A DNA stretch of 64,000 bases from assembly GCF_002443255.2 (NCBI RefSeq), contig NW_019211455.1, positions 42,220,837 through 42,284,836 on the forward strand. The letters are read 5' to 3'. Every line of letters starts with the position of its first letter. The stretch's first letter is position 1. A model generated the notes under the pieces. The model had not been told where the DNA came from. It ran no database searches and saw only the letters and a list, made by a program, of their open reading frames with translations. Source of the stretch: Varroa destructor (lineage: Eukaryota > Arthropoda > Arachnida > Mesostigmata > Varroidae). Position numbers and translations under genes: made by a program. Positions 24,907 through 34,830 of this stretch are shown in pieces.

Positions 24907-24947
24907 TTACAAAACGGAACGAGAAACGCGAATGGAAATAAGTTGTC
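24907..24947 (-). CDS. Candidate terminal exon, third of a phase-matched chain
   Basis: Preceded by an excellent acceptor (TTTGTCCGTCTGTTCGCTCCTAG). With one base carried over from the upstream exon (25003-25043), it reads GQLISIRVSRSVL then TAA. The intron would be 55 bp, short but possible in compact arthropod introns. Too short to identify. Its value lies in the agreement of phase across three exons on one strand. Confidence 0.3.
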
Positions 24948-25002
24948 CTAGGAGCGAACAGACGGACAAAGTGAGATTCAACAGATCTAAATGTGTGCTT
25001 AC

Positions 25003-25043
25003 CAGACACACGGGAACCCTTAACCTCAAAGGTGCAGCAGAGT
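25003..25043 (-). CDS. Candidate 41-bp exon, second of the chain
   Basis: Acceptor CTGTTCACATTGTAG and donor CTG/GTAAGC are both good. In the frame set by the 26-bp exon upstream (AG carried over, completed by A to give Arg) it reads LCCTFEVKGSRVS and leaves one base. A second frame is also open, so the reading depends on the chain. Unidentified. Confidence 0.3.
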
Positions 25044-25345
25044 CTACAATGTGAACAGTTTCTTTAGAAGGTCATGCGAAAGGAAGAAACAGACGACCTG
25101 CTGCACGCCGCATGCCGAATGGATAGAACGCAGCTCCTGAGAGAAAAGCTTCCTAATAATCTGAGCAAGGGAGGGAAACAGCATGAGAAAGCGCAGGCGA
25201 AAACGAATGAGCTCGATCCTGCTACCGATAGACCACTAGGGGAAATGACGTAGCAGCCTGTGTCGAAGGTCTAGGTATAGTCAACCAGCTATATAACTTA
25301 TACGTTAGCAGCAATACGTATAGCAATAGCAACAGCAGTTGATAC

Positions 25346-25381
25346 ATAGATAGATACAAATAATAATTTGTATCTATCTAT
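25346..25381. repeat. TAGA/TATC microsatellite forming an inverted repeat
   Basis: Left arm ATAGATAGATACAAAT and right arm ATTTGTATCTATCTAT are perfect complements (16 bp) around a 4-base loop. The tetranucleotide repeat continues to about 25389 on the right. The element is a tetranucleotide repeat that has become palindromic. Confidence 0.9.
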
Positions 25382-25681
25382 CTATCTATGTTCAAAACGT
25401 TACGAAACGGAGATACTAGCTGAAAGGAACAGTCCAATCGACAGATCAACAAATAGGCCGATAGGGGCTGAAACTCTGGGCAGAAATAAATGGCCAAATA
25501 GATAGATCGACAGCGCTGTGCGGTAGAAGTCATTCAGCCAGCCAGATGTAGAGGCAGCTCACGCAACCATGTTCTGTTCCATATATATATTGGGCAGCAC
25601 GTTGGGGTATGATGTACTTCACATCATATTATATTATGGATGATTATGGAGGGAGTGACTGCATTGGTGGACTATCTTACC

Positions 25682-25707
25682 TCATAGATGGTCCTCGGTA
25701 AAAAATC
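25682..25707 (-). CDS. Candidate 26-bp microexon, first of the chain
   Basis: Flanked by an excellent acceptor (TATATGTTTCCCTATAG) and a near-perfect donor (GAG/GTAAGA). In phase 0 it reads IFYRGPSM and leaves AG, matching the next candidate exon. Strong splice pairs this close also occur by chance in 64 kb, so the support comes from the chain rather than from this block. Confidence 0.25.
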
Positions 25708-28304
25708 TATAGGGAAACATATAGCGATTGGGTATGATAATATGTATAATGATAGAGATAATAAATTTCTGTATACTACGATTATGCAGGGTATATTAAC
25801 CTGTTTTTTTAGGCCATATTTATTTTTCATATGATTTTTTTTAGTATGTGGAACATTTGAAAAAGGTAGGTGCGGTCGGATACGTAGTAATGATCAATAC
25901 ATGCTAAACACTTGGTGACACCCTTATGCATCTCTAAAAATTGTTTCTTTATTTAATTCGACTAATATATGCATAATTCTATATACCATATTCATGTTTA
26001 TAAACAAATTCTAGTTTTGTCGGCGCAGCGAGTCCTATTTTCTGGCGCCTTTACCCATGATACAAATCCGACAACTCTGCATTGCCAGCGGCAGTTGGTC
26101 CTGTTATTCTTCTGATTTCATGGTGTTATTCAATTGAATCTCAGCGAATGAATATTTACAACCAAATACAAACAAGGAACATAGATGTTTATATTTGTAG
26201 CTTATAACTGCAACCCTGCAAACTACCCCTAGAGAGCAAATCGAGCAGCAAATGTAAATTACCGCAAACGTACCAAAATGGAAGAAAGCTCAATATGGCA
26301 GACGTAACTTTGTGGCGGTACTGCTAAGCCAAACAGCTCCCTTGTGGCAAAAGACATCGACAGATTAACCTTAATCTGAGGCTACTTGACGAGTTTAAAT
26401 ATAGTGAACCCAGTTTCAAATACGAACATGAAGGAGATAAGCTACTCTTGGATATTACTTTAAAATAGAGGTATACAAGAAATTGTTGCACCCATAGCAG
26501 CGAACAATTTTTATAAATTTGGCTCTCGTCACCGAGACTGAGTGTGGTAACTTGCATTTTTAAAGAATAACGGGTGCACATGTGCTCACCTTGTTACAAT
26601 ATTATATTGTATGTATGCACATACACAATGTAACATTGTATCAAAAGCATCCGAATACGACAAAAAGGACAGATCTCCTATATAACATTAACTTCATTGT
26701 CTACGTTACTCGAAATAAACCCACAGAAGAATGTGCGTTCGTGCTACAGCATGGCGTCTTTTGCCACTATTGAATACCATCTAATTCATTGTAGTCATAT
26801 CTCCAAAAATCCTACACAACGAACATCGGACCTTTATACTATATATATATATCTACAGCGGATCTTTATAAACCTGCAGTATATGGGCCAGAAGAAGAGT
26901 CATTTTTTTTTTATTTTAGCTCAATCTTAAGACGAGCCAGATTTCTGCAACATTACAGGCTGGAAGCCCTGGAGCTGCTCTTCTATATATGGGTTAGCAG
27001 AAAGCTGACATTTGTGCCTTCCACCAATCCCTTTCAAGCTCGTCGGTTAGCTCAGTTAACGTCTATCGCCGCTACTTGCCTTAACGCACGGTCTTGCGCC
27101 AGCTGCTCATAAAACCGGTTCTATACGTCTTGTAGTTCTGTGGGTACTATATACAGAACGTCACCTAAAAGACTGATGAAATAGGCGAATCACACGCTTC
27201 CGTTGACTCGGGCTCGTTCAGCGAACAGAATGCAATACGCAACGCGGGATTGTGTACTTAGAATGGCTGAAGTACTAGTGCTGGAGGTGGATGAGGACCA
27301 AGATTGGAAACGTACAGTAAAGGGGACATCAGTTGTAATACATCATCAAAAATCCATATATATTTAATAGTAAATATAAATCAAAACACGTGCCCGAAGA
27401 ATACATTAGGCTTAATTGTTCCCCGAACCTTTCGAACTTCGAGGCGCGAAACTCCATTCAGAGTAAGCTCAACTAGACTCGTTCATAAGGGTTTCCAGCC
27501 AAAATTTTCGTCCATTTATCAGTTGATCTAACGCTGTCGAAAGACCAGATTGTTTCGTACGAATCATTGTATATTCGTGATGCATGCAACAACGATATCA
27601 CGAACTCGACTGGAAGCGTCGCCACTAGTGGAAGTTACAATAGTGACGTGAACACAGCGTTTTAATATCCTCATCGACTTACGTTCATAGTTACCTTATT
27701 ATAATGTTGTTTGGCAGATCAGCGCAGAAAGCTGCAGACGAGAGAAGTTTCTAAGGGCGTTTCTGGTAAGGTTCGTAAGGGAATAGGGTCTCGAAGTGAA
27801 TAGAACAGTTATAGGAAGCCTTTTTGAACGATTTCGTTCACGAGGCACAAAGCCGCCCTGTAGCTTGTGTCGTACCAGAATCAGTTAAACGACGCTGTGT
27901 GTCTCGTCTCCTTTTTTTGCGTACTCATTTAACATCGAAACAATTAAAAACGCTTGTCTTGGGATTGAAATAATTCATGAAGCTATTAAGTCGAGACGAT
28001 CATGCTATTATAGAATGACATTAGTGTGTGTGAACGAGGACGAACTCGTACGTCTTGTAATGATTCAATATTTCCCTGCGGCATGAGGTAAAATCTAGAG
28101 TGATGGCTAACGTCCACGGGTGAATAAGGAGCGTATCTGGGAAGTCTCAGATGCAGATTTTGGCACACCCAACTTCCTCGTTGAAATAGGGCGAAAATTC
28201 GAAAGAAAATCTTGCCAACTGATATCTTCCTCCTATTAGGTAAGTTAAACACGGTACTTGAAAGTTGTCGTGGGTCAAAGATGGACAAGTGGTGTCTGGC
28301 GCAG
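25708..28304. other. AT-rich spacer
   Basis: No gene supported. A minus-strand AAG/GTGAGC donor at 26577 follows a 15-codon ATG frame (MLHCVCAYIQYNIVT), too short to call. The 100-codon minus-strand frame at 27986-28288 includes RYAPYSPVD, faintly like the YSPDL block of mariner transposases, but lacks other support. Confidence 0.4.
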
Positions 28305-28443
28305 GATTTCGGCTAAGCTGTCACCGTTCCAGCAAAATATCGAAGCAGGCTCAATGCAGATGAGAGTCTTTGGTCGATCGGTTAGTAGAAATGAACGAAC
28401 TTTTCAGGAGGTGGGTGTCTATGTGCAGGATCGCTTGAAGGAC
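28305..28443 (+). CDS. Candidate internal exon, unidentified
   Basis: 139-bp block between an acceptor (GGTGTCTGGCGCAG) and a strong donor (GGAC/GTGAGT). The 46-codon frame has no Cys or Trp and ends RTFQEVGVYVQDRLKD, a composition typical of real protein. Against it, the opposite strand also has a coding-like ATG frame over 28381-28516 (MASEPETVPQNCELLD), so at least one of the two is chance. No family recognised. Confidence 0.3.
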
Positions 28444-28591
28444 GTGAGTACGAGAAGTTCATGTAGGTATCCAACAATTCGCAGTTTTGCGGAACCGTCT
28501 CAGGTTCGCTAGCCATAAACCTGATACGTGTAGAAAGCTAAATAACTCTGTCGATGCCACGACAGGACGGGTTGCTGCATCTACCAAATGA

Positions 28592-28805
28592 TTACCACAT
28601 GTTCTTACTTACACTGGATGCGCATCCAATACCACCCATATAATGCGAATTGATTATGCTTACGGATCGCCATTCGTCAGTGCAACGAACAGAAGCAAAC
28701 CCCATAAGGTTTGTAAAATGTCTAACAATAGCTGAGCGTCGTGTTCTAAGCTTTAGCCAGACAAAATGCGTTTTTAAGTGGTGAGAAACGTGTGCATTTT
28801 TTTTT
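28592..28805 (-). mobile_element. Possible piggyBac-like transposase fragment
   Basis: About 70 open codons on the minus strand. The block VWLKLRTRRSAIVRHFTN followed by INSHYMGGIG resembles the V-x-W-x-D-x-R-x-V and YN-x-x-MGGVD motifs near the C-terminal half of piggyBac (DDE_Tnp_1_7) transposases. The spacing between the two motifs is about ten residues shorter than usual and the final Asp is not preserved (GGIG), so if real it is a decayed fragment. No terminal repeats or TTAA sites were found. The frame also meets a good GTAAGT, so a host exon is the alternative. Confidence 0.35.
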
Positions 28806-28879
28806 TTTAGTTTATGTTTTTAGAGACATCTTATTTGCTCAAAGTTGAGATAAATCTATCAATGTAAATTAAAAAAAAA

Positions 28880-28930
28880 GTAGCTTTGCTACAGGAAGGC
28901 GTTACAACGCCAAGGTCAAATCCTGGCGCT
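28880..28930 (+). repeat. tRNA-like (SINE-type) fragment, weak
   Basis: GTAGCTTTGCTACAGG followed 20-30 bp later by CCAAGGTCAAATCCTGG resembles a pol III A box and a B box (GGTCAAATCC, one T short of consensus). The right part can form a short T-arm-like stem. A poly(A) run precedes it. Short and imperfect. Confidence 0.25.
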
Positions 28931-29659
28931 GAGAATATTCTAAAGCTATTTTTAGTAAATAATTGAATCTACATAATTAATTTGTTTAACAGGTGTTTCC
29001 CCCATAAATACATATTGCTGTCAGTATTAAGCAACAGTAGATATCTGTTGACTACAGGCATAACATGGAAAGCTAATAAACAAGTTTTTATATAATGATT
29101 TAACTAAACTGATAGTAATAAGCCTTTTGACTTATCCTCAACGCGACTCCTAGGTATAGTTAAGGCCCATTTCTCTATAAACTTCCCACAAAGAGTCGCT
29201 GTCGTTAGTTCTAGTATCTCAGTATGTCAGCAGTTTTGGTGGCACCTTATATCCGAGCTTGCGTACCACTAATACCTCTGGAACACCTCGCTGGGTTTCG
29301 GAGTTCGCCCGCATTGGCCACAAAAACACTCTAAGCCTGACGTCTTCGACGGCTACATCGGTTTCTGTCGCCGTCACCACCATGTTGAGAGTCGCGGTAC
29401 GCTCAAGTAGATCAGTAGGATTCTTCCATGTAAACGCTTTATTGCAAATGTACCTCGAATCATCGAAAAAGATTTGTATACGAAAAAAATGAAGTAGTAA
29501 GACGGTGCCATGCCACGAAAAAAATGTAAAACTACGCATCTACAGAGCGCAGTAGATAAAAAAAAAAAAATACTGTTTTATTTGGCGCGCATAAAAAGCG
29601 AAATTATTCCGTCGTCGTAGGACTGTGCGTTCTGTTAACTAGACCATACATCCTTGCCT

Positions 29660-29678
29660 TATATATATATATATATAT
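29660..29678. repeat. (TA)9 microsatellite
   Basis: Nineteen bases of alternating TA followed by a pyrimidine-rich stretch (CTCCCTCACTC...). Confidence 0.9.
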
Positions 29679-31006
29679 CTATTTTCTCCCTCACTCTGTT
29701 GCTCCTCTTCCTCATTTTCTTTCTTTCGTGGCAACTAGTCGCAATGAAAGAAGACAAAGCTAAATTAAATACACGAATGAATTAAGTTTCGTGTTAATAG
29801 CGATTCCACGTCATGTCCGGGACAGTAATGATTTGTCGGTCAAACGGGAGATTCTGACTGACCACGTAATCAGAGTAGTCACACAGTTTACGTCGGAAGG
29901 GTTCCACGTCATGCGATTCAGAATAGGCGGTAATTCGAATAATCGGCAAGCTGATTTCGGATATGCTGTCATCCATTAGGATCTCACCGAAGTTACATAA
30001 ACGTGGCTGATGTTCTGCGACCAACCGTAATAAGTAAACACTAACCAATGAACACCGTATTCCGTTGGGATCTGGAGTAGTGTTCCGGGTAATTATTTTG
30101 GCCTAGAGGAGGGCGTTAGGTCACAAGTTGGTCTAAAAAGCTGCGCTTGGATGCTTGGCCTCAGAAGGCACGACATGCTCAAAAGGTCAACTTGCTCACT
30201 AATTACGCGTGAATTGAATGTTGCAGGAATACTTGGTTTCGCAGCCATGAAGTCTGCCCCCATCAGCAACGTAACCTCAAAATATCCTCTCTCACCTATA
30301 TGGGCACATTTTAGAGTACAGGACCATCGCCCAAAAACAAGATAGACGACGTAGACATTATACTGCATTTATCTTCGGCGAGAAACGGAGCTTGTGACCA
30401 CACCTCAAATCATGAAAAAAAAAAGCCTCTTTGCACACGATCTGGACATATATAGCCAACACCCATACACGTACTGGTCCCGTTACTGAGCATGTGTGAT
30501 AACCAGTATTCTTCTTTTCTCGATTTACTTTACGGACCCGTTTGAGCCTGACGCCGTCACGTTCAAGCAGCTGTAGGAAGATTATGATTTTATATCATTT
30601 TCTATAAGAGAGTTCGGCATTCACTGACATCATCGTCGTGCGCACAGGGTAGGTACGAAACGTTTCGGGGTTATACACTTTAATTGAAGCTTCTGCGTCT
30701 GTTTAGGAGGATGCAACATGAAAGACGATATATTTGATAATGGCTGTATGCATATGCGTGAACCCTGTACACTTATGCGTTGTTTAAACTGATGTTTGGC
30801 CATTGACTATTATGTCTACCATATCGCGCTACTAGAATGTGTCGTTTGTGCCATTTTACATGTTAATGACAAGTACTGAACACTACGCTGAAGACTGGAC
30901 AGACCGCGAGATACCCCTACCTTGCTACATATATGTTAGATTCCTAAACAGAAGAAGCATTCATAAATAAAAATCGCTTTCTTAAGCCTCTATTTCGAAA
31001 ACATGT

Positions 31007-31030
31007 TGACTGACTGACTGACTGACTGAC
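31007..31030. repeat. (TGAC)6 microsatellite
   Basis: Six perfect TGAC units, ending in degenerate TCACTAACTC. Confidence 0.95.
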
Positions 31031-32115
31031 TCACTAACTCATCATAGGACCAATCTTTTGACGCAGATCTATGTGTCGTTTTAGACGAGGCACGGCCTTC
31101 TATGCGCTTTCGTATGTCAGCTGCCGACCAATCTGTTCGCCTGATTTTTCACACACGCGCTTAGTGGTCCGATACTTATGATAGCCTTTATTATAATTTA
31201 GTAACTTCATTACCTAGCCAACTAATTAACACGCTAATTGTCGCAGTTTTCAAATAGTTTTCCGTGTAGTTTGACTGGGTCTAGGGTTCTGTGCTGTGTC
31301 CCTCGTGGCGTTGTCGCCTAGGCCGTGCCTAGCTGACCTTCAGGAGCGGTAGCTAACGCCTGCGTGAGCTAGTCGAAGTTGGAATGAATTGAAGAATTTG
31401 CCTTCTTCTAACATCTAGAAAGTTCACATTATTTTAATTTCATTCAGCTACATTAAGCTCATTCGCCTCATTGGAACGCCTCAGTGTACATGGCCTCTTT
31501 CGCCTTTGGGTTTCTGACCATCTGTACGGACGTATGATTGAGCCAGCTTCCGATTGCAGCAGACTGACACCCGGCGACTCAATACGAAACGGTTTTGTTT
31601 AAAGACCTCATTGTGTACAAAGTTGTGATTGCGTAAAATAGGTAAAATTGATGCACAGGACTTTAATAAGCGAAACATCGCGCTAAGCTGGTGATTTTAC
31701 ACGAATGGCATTTGAGTTTGAACAGGGTCAAGCACCCGTTAAAATTGACAGAAAAAGAAGGTACTATAAAAGCTGTTTTTCTTAAAACTTTGTTTGCTAT
31801 GACAAAATAGATTCAATCTCAGTGATAAACCGAGGTGCCCTGTCCAAGGATGTTCGACATCATTATTCATTGAGGGCATCACGTAAATATAGATTTGAAT
31901 ATATCTTACTCGGATGTTGCACACGTTTTTTTCAGCCTACTTTGAAGAAGTGGCCCTCCTACACTACTGTGTCCTTTCTGTACGTAGTAATTATCAATCT
32001 TCGTGTAAAAAAATCATAATAGAATATCTGCCGACTTATTAAAACGTTTGATTTGTTGATTTACGTTAACAGTGGGATAAGCGACGGGTAGTCTATATCT
32101 AAATAGAAGTGTTCG

Positions 32116-32138
32116 TATATATATATGTATATATATAT
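32116..32138. repeat. TA-rich microsatellite
   Basis: TATATATATATGTATATATATAT followed by a T run. Confidence 0.9.
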
Positions 32139-32184
32139 TTTTTTTGTTATAGTAAGCAATCTATAACTGCTAATTAGTACGCAG

Positions 32185-32342
32185 TTAGAATATAAAAGCT
32201 ATAGCCGCGTACTGATATATTGTTAGTTTTCGACCGATGACGTAGTCCTTCACGAGTTGATGGTAGCTATGAAATCCAAGCCCGACCAAACATGTAATTA
32301 GAACTGTAAGCCAAAGAGCGGTTGAACTACGAGATTTAGAGG
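32185..32342 (-). CDS. Candidate exon with one membrane segment, channel-like
   Basis: Follows an acceptor with a long pyrimidine-rich stretch (GCTCTTTTATGTTCCCGTCC, ending at GGACAG). The frame reads a Ser/Arg-rich lead (SKSRSST), a membrane-length hydrophobic segment (ALWLTVLITCLVGLGF), then SYHQLVKDYVIGRKLT. An R/S-rich lead, a Trp at the start of the first membrane helix and a Tyr-containing stretch after it are features of TM1 in DEG/ENaC (pickpocket-type) sodium channels. This is a loose resemblance: the conserved HG motif upstream is not seen and no later channel exon was found. The exon would end at a weak donor (ATCA/GTACGC). Confidence 0.3.
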
Positions 32343-33582
32343 CTGTCCAGTTGCCCGAGGACCGGGACGGGAACATAAAAGAGCAGGCCAGATTGCCGCA
32401 ACAAACAAGTCAGTCGGGAACTAGGTCGTCCACCAGATCGTAGTCCAGGTTGTTGAGGGGGCTGAATCAAATCACGGAAGGGAGGCATTGACTGCGAAGA
32501 ACTAGCGTCGGAAGAAGAAGGCTTCCACAAGGCTTTCCAAGGCGACCACAGAGATCAGACGTGTGCCCTGTGGGAAGCAGGCCGGTATACACTGTACGAA
32601 ATTGATAAGTCGAGATCTTAAGGCCTCTACAAAGGGAAAGTGGGCATGTGATGCGATGATAGACGGAAACGTGACGATGGTAGGGATGTTGGGGGACCGC
32701 TATGACGCGCAGCCGCTACAAAGGTCGCCAAGGAAGCATTGCGTCAAGCACGCGAGACCATTTCAGCATAGGACTGCAAAGGGCGCAGCTGCACGAGGGA
32801 CATGCGAATGCTGCGTAAACGCAACACGGTCGGTAGAGATGACTACGTGTTATGATCATGAACCATAAACAGCTACTGGTTTGGACGCGGTGAAGGTAAA
32901 AAAAAAAAGCCCATCCTAACTGCTTGCTGATACATGGTCAGTTTTAACAGCTTAGTGATCCACAATACGCACAACATTATGTTGCTTGTACATATACGTA
33001 TATATATAATGTCATACATAATAATAACAATGCTGCTAGATAGAAAGTACCGACATCTGTGCCTATGGTGATATGCTTTCCAAGCCACCATTTAATATGA
33101 ATGATTCTCAGAAATCTCTATTATCTTCAGCTTCCATACATATCGATTATATGACAGCAAATCGGACAACCCGACGTCTAGCCGACGTGTACGCTCACGA
33201 CGGCCACAAGACACACAGTTGGACCGCGCTAATTTAACCTTTAGTAGGTTATCCGCTACTAAGTACATAACTACTCGTTACGCTAAAAGCATCTGTGAGG
33301 TGTTGGGTGTTTGCTAAGGCGCCGCCTGTAACCTAGCACCAGTGAATTCACAGGAAGTCTATTCAGCCAATTGAGGCGTCTTAGCCTCAGGCAAGGTCGC
33401 GGTCTGATTGTTTGACTTTACAAAAAGCAAAACAATCCTACGTTGGCAGATTAGACAGCCATTTGGCAAATTTTTATTCTTTCCCGCTTTCTCTCGTCTG
33501 TGTGATATATCCAAAGGCCTAGTCGCACCATTACATGTTAGGCCCTAAAGCGATTTTAAAAAACGGTTCTATGCCCTATTAC
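32343..33582. other. Spacer, no gene supported
   Basis: The purine-rich plus frame 32563-32868 (101 codons) has no splice sites. TA-rich stretch near 32995-33009. Confidence 0.4.
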
Positions 33583-33845
33583 CTCATAGAGGTTTCCCTC
33601 TGCCAATTTTCAGAAACGTAAGAGACCCAGTTTATAAATTGTGCAAAAATCATAAAAACGCCCGGTATCGAGTGAGAAACTTCGAGTACACCGAACATCT
33701 CCGAATAAATGATATGGATTATGCAAAATAAGATTAGTCGTTTTCTAAATCCACCATTACATTTTGATTGGTCATTTGTTGAGGCCTGTCGTCGTACGAA
33801 ACTTGGTACTGTACATAGGCATGTAAGTTTTTCACGAATCGTCAA
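33583..33845 (-). CDS. Low-confidence exon with two hydrophobic stretches
   Basis: Minus-strand frame of 87 codons with hydrophobic segments (RLILFCIIHIIYSEMFGV and SIPGVFMIFAQFINWVSYV), ending at an AG/GTAATA donor. A possible acceptor is CATGCCTATGTACAG. It could be part of a multi-pass membrane protein. Four Cys and two Trp in 88 residues also fit chance. It lies between the 34.5-kb and 32.2-kb candidates on the same strand, but no phase link was shown. Confidence 0.2.
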
Positions 33846-34473
33846 TAGTTACCGGTGCCAAAAGTACCTTTGAAATATCTGTTGCATACATTTCTGTAAC
33901 AGTAGTAATGGCTGAACGCCCTACAGAAAACATCTGCTAGCTGATCGTTTCAATATGGTACGAAGTCTTGAAACGAAACCTTACAATTAATTATATTCTT
34001 GTATAAATTAGTCGGATATAAACATAGTTAAATTGGTTTTAAAGGCTATCTATTGTTTTGCCTCAAATTGATCACTGGACACGTTCGTCGGGCTATACGT
34101 ACCTCCTACATACTGTAATTCATTAAAATAAACACAACGAGAACTAAATATTAACCAGATAAGCAGAGGTACATCGCTGGGACCTCATTACTGCAGATGC
34201 AATATTGTTTCTGCAAAAATAGCCGATGCGTTGCTAGCTACAACTGCCGAAATCTTACTAGTTCCTCATTTAAAAACCTTGTGAAAATATCGTACATGAT
34301 TTATGAAAGAATAGAGCCACATACTAATTTCATACGACCAAAGTAAACACATCTCGATACCCTTTCGCCTAATTATAGTAACTGGCGGATCTAGGCCGCG
34401 TAAGAATGAAGCTGATCCATAGAATGATTATTACTTAAATCTATATATATACGGTTGAAAACTAGTTACTCAC

Positions 34474-34605
34474 ACTTTCGAGGCAATTGGCTTTACAGGA
34501 CAACGTCGATAGCCGGACTTTGTCTAGCGTTCGTAGACAACTTGCCGTGACGGCGTAGTGAAGAAGCCCTATAGCGAGAATCACTGTGCATCGCATTTTG
34601 TCCAT
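34474..34605 (-). CDS. Candidate first coding exon with signal peptide, Cys-containing secreted protein
   Basis: ATG at 34605, or better at 34596 (context AAAATGC), opens MRCTVILAIGLLHYAVTAS, a compact signal peptide with a likely cleavage site at TAS/C. It is followed by LRTLDKVRLSTLSCKANCL, with cysteines spaced C-x3-C, and reaches a strong donor (AAAGT/GTGAGT) at 34474 after 44 codons from the first ATG. Signal peptide, start context and donor agree, making this one of the better exon calls. The rest of the protein was not found, so the family is unknown. A plus-strand frame (34558-34830) overlaps it antisense and is less convincing. Confidence 0.4.
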
Positions 34606-34830
34606 GTGGCGATCGCTTATACGCGTTCCAAACCTCCAACGCAACAAATACAGAACCACAACACAAGAATCACGATAGATAAACTTTACCCACGGGCTTA
34701 CACTATAAATGCAATGGACCCAAAGAATGAGCTATTTACTGCATTTTCACAATATCACCAGAAGCAGAATTACCCTGTTATTGGTCAGGATACCTTCACA
34801 GGTCGTCGTCAACCGGTAAACTCAGTCTAA

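Larger units (their letters stand above)
28931..32184. other. Spacer with microsatellites
   Basis: No gene supported. Frames on the two strands overlap at 29219-29539, 29791-30048 and 30093-30368. The minus frame at 29794-30048 has good composition (ESHDVEPFRRKLCDYSDYV) but no splice sites. Confidence 0.4.

Noticed and set aside
27043..27125. tRNA-like D arm GGTTAGCTCAGTTAACG with a distant GGTTCTATACG
   Set aside because: The B-box match is poor and too distant, and the stems do not close.
27986..28288. 100-codon minus frame with RYAPYSPVD, like the YSPDL block of mariner transposases
   Set aside because: Only one short word matches, spacing is off by a residue and the preceding HDNA-like motif is absent.
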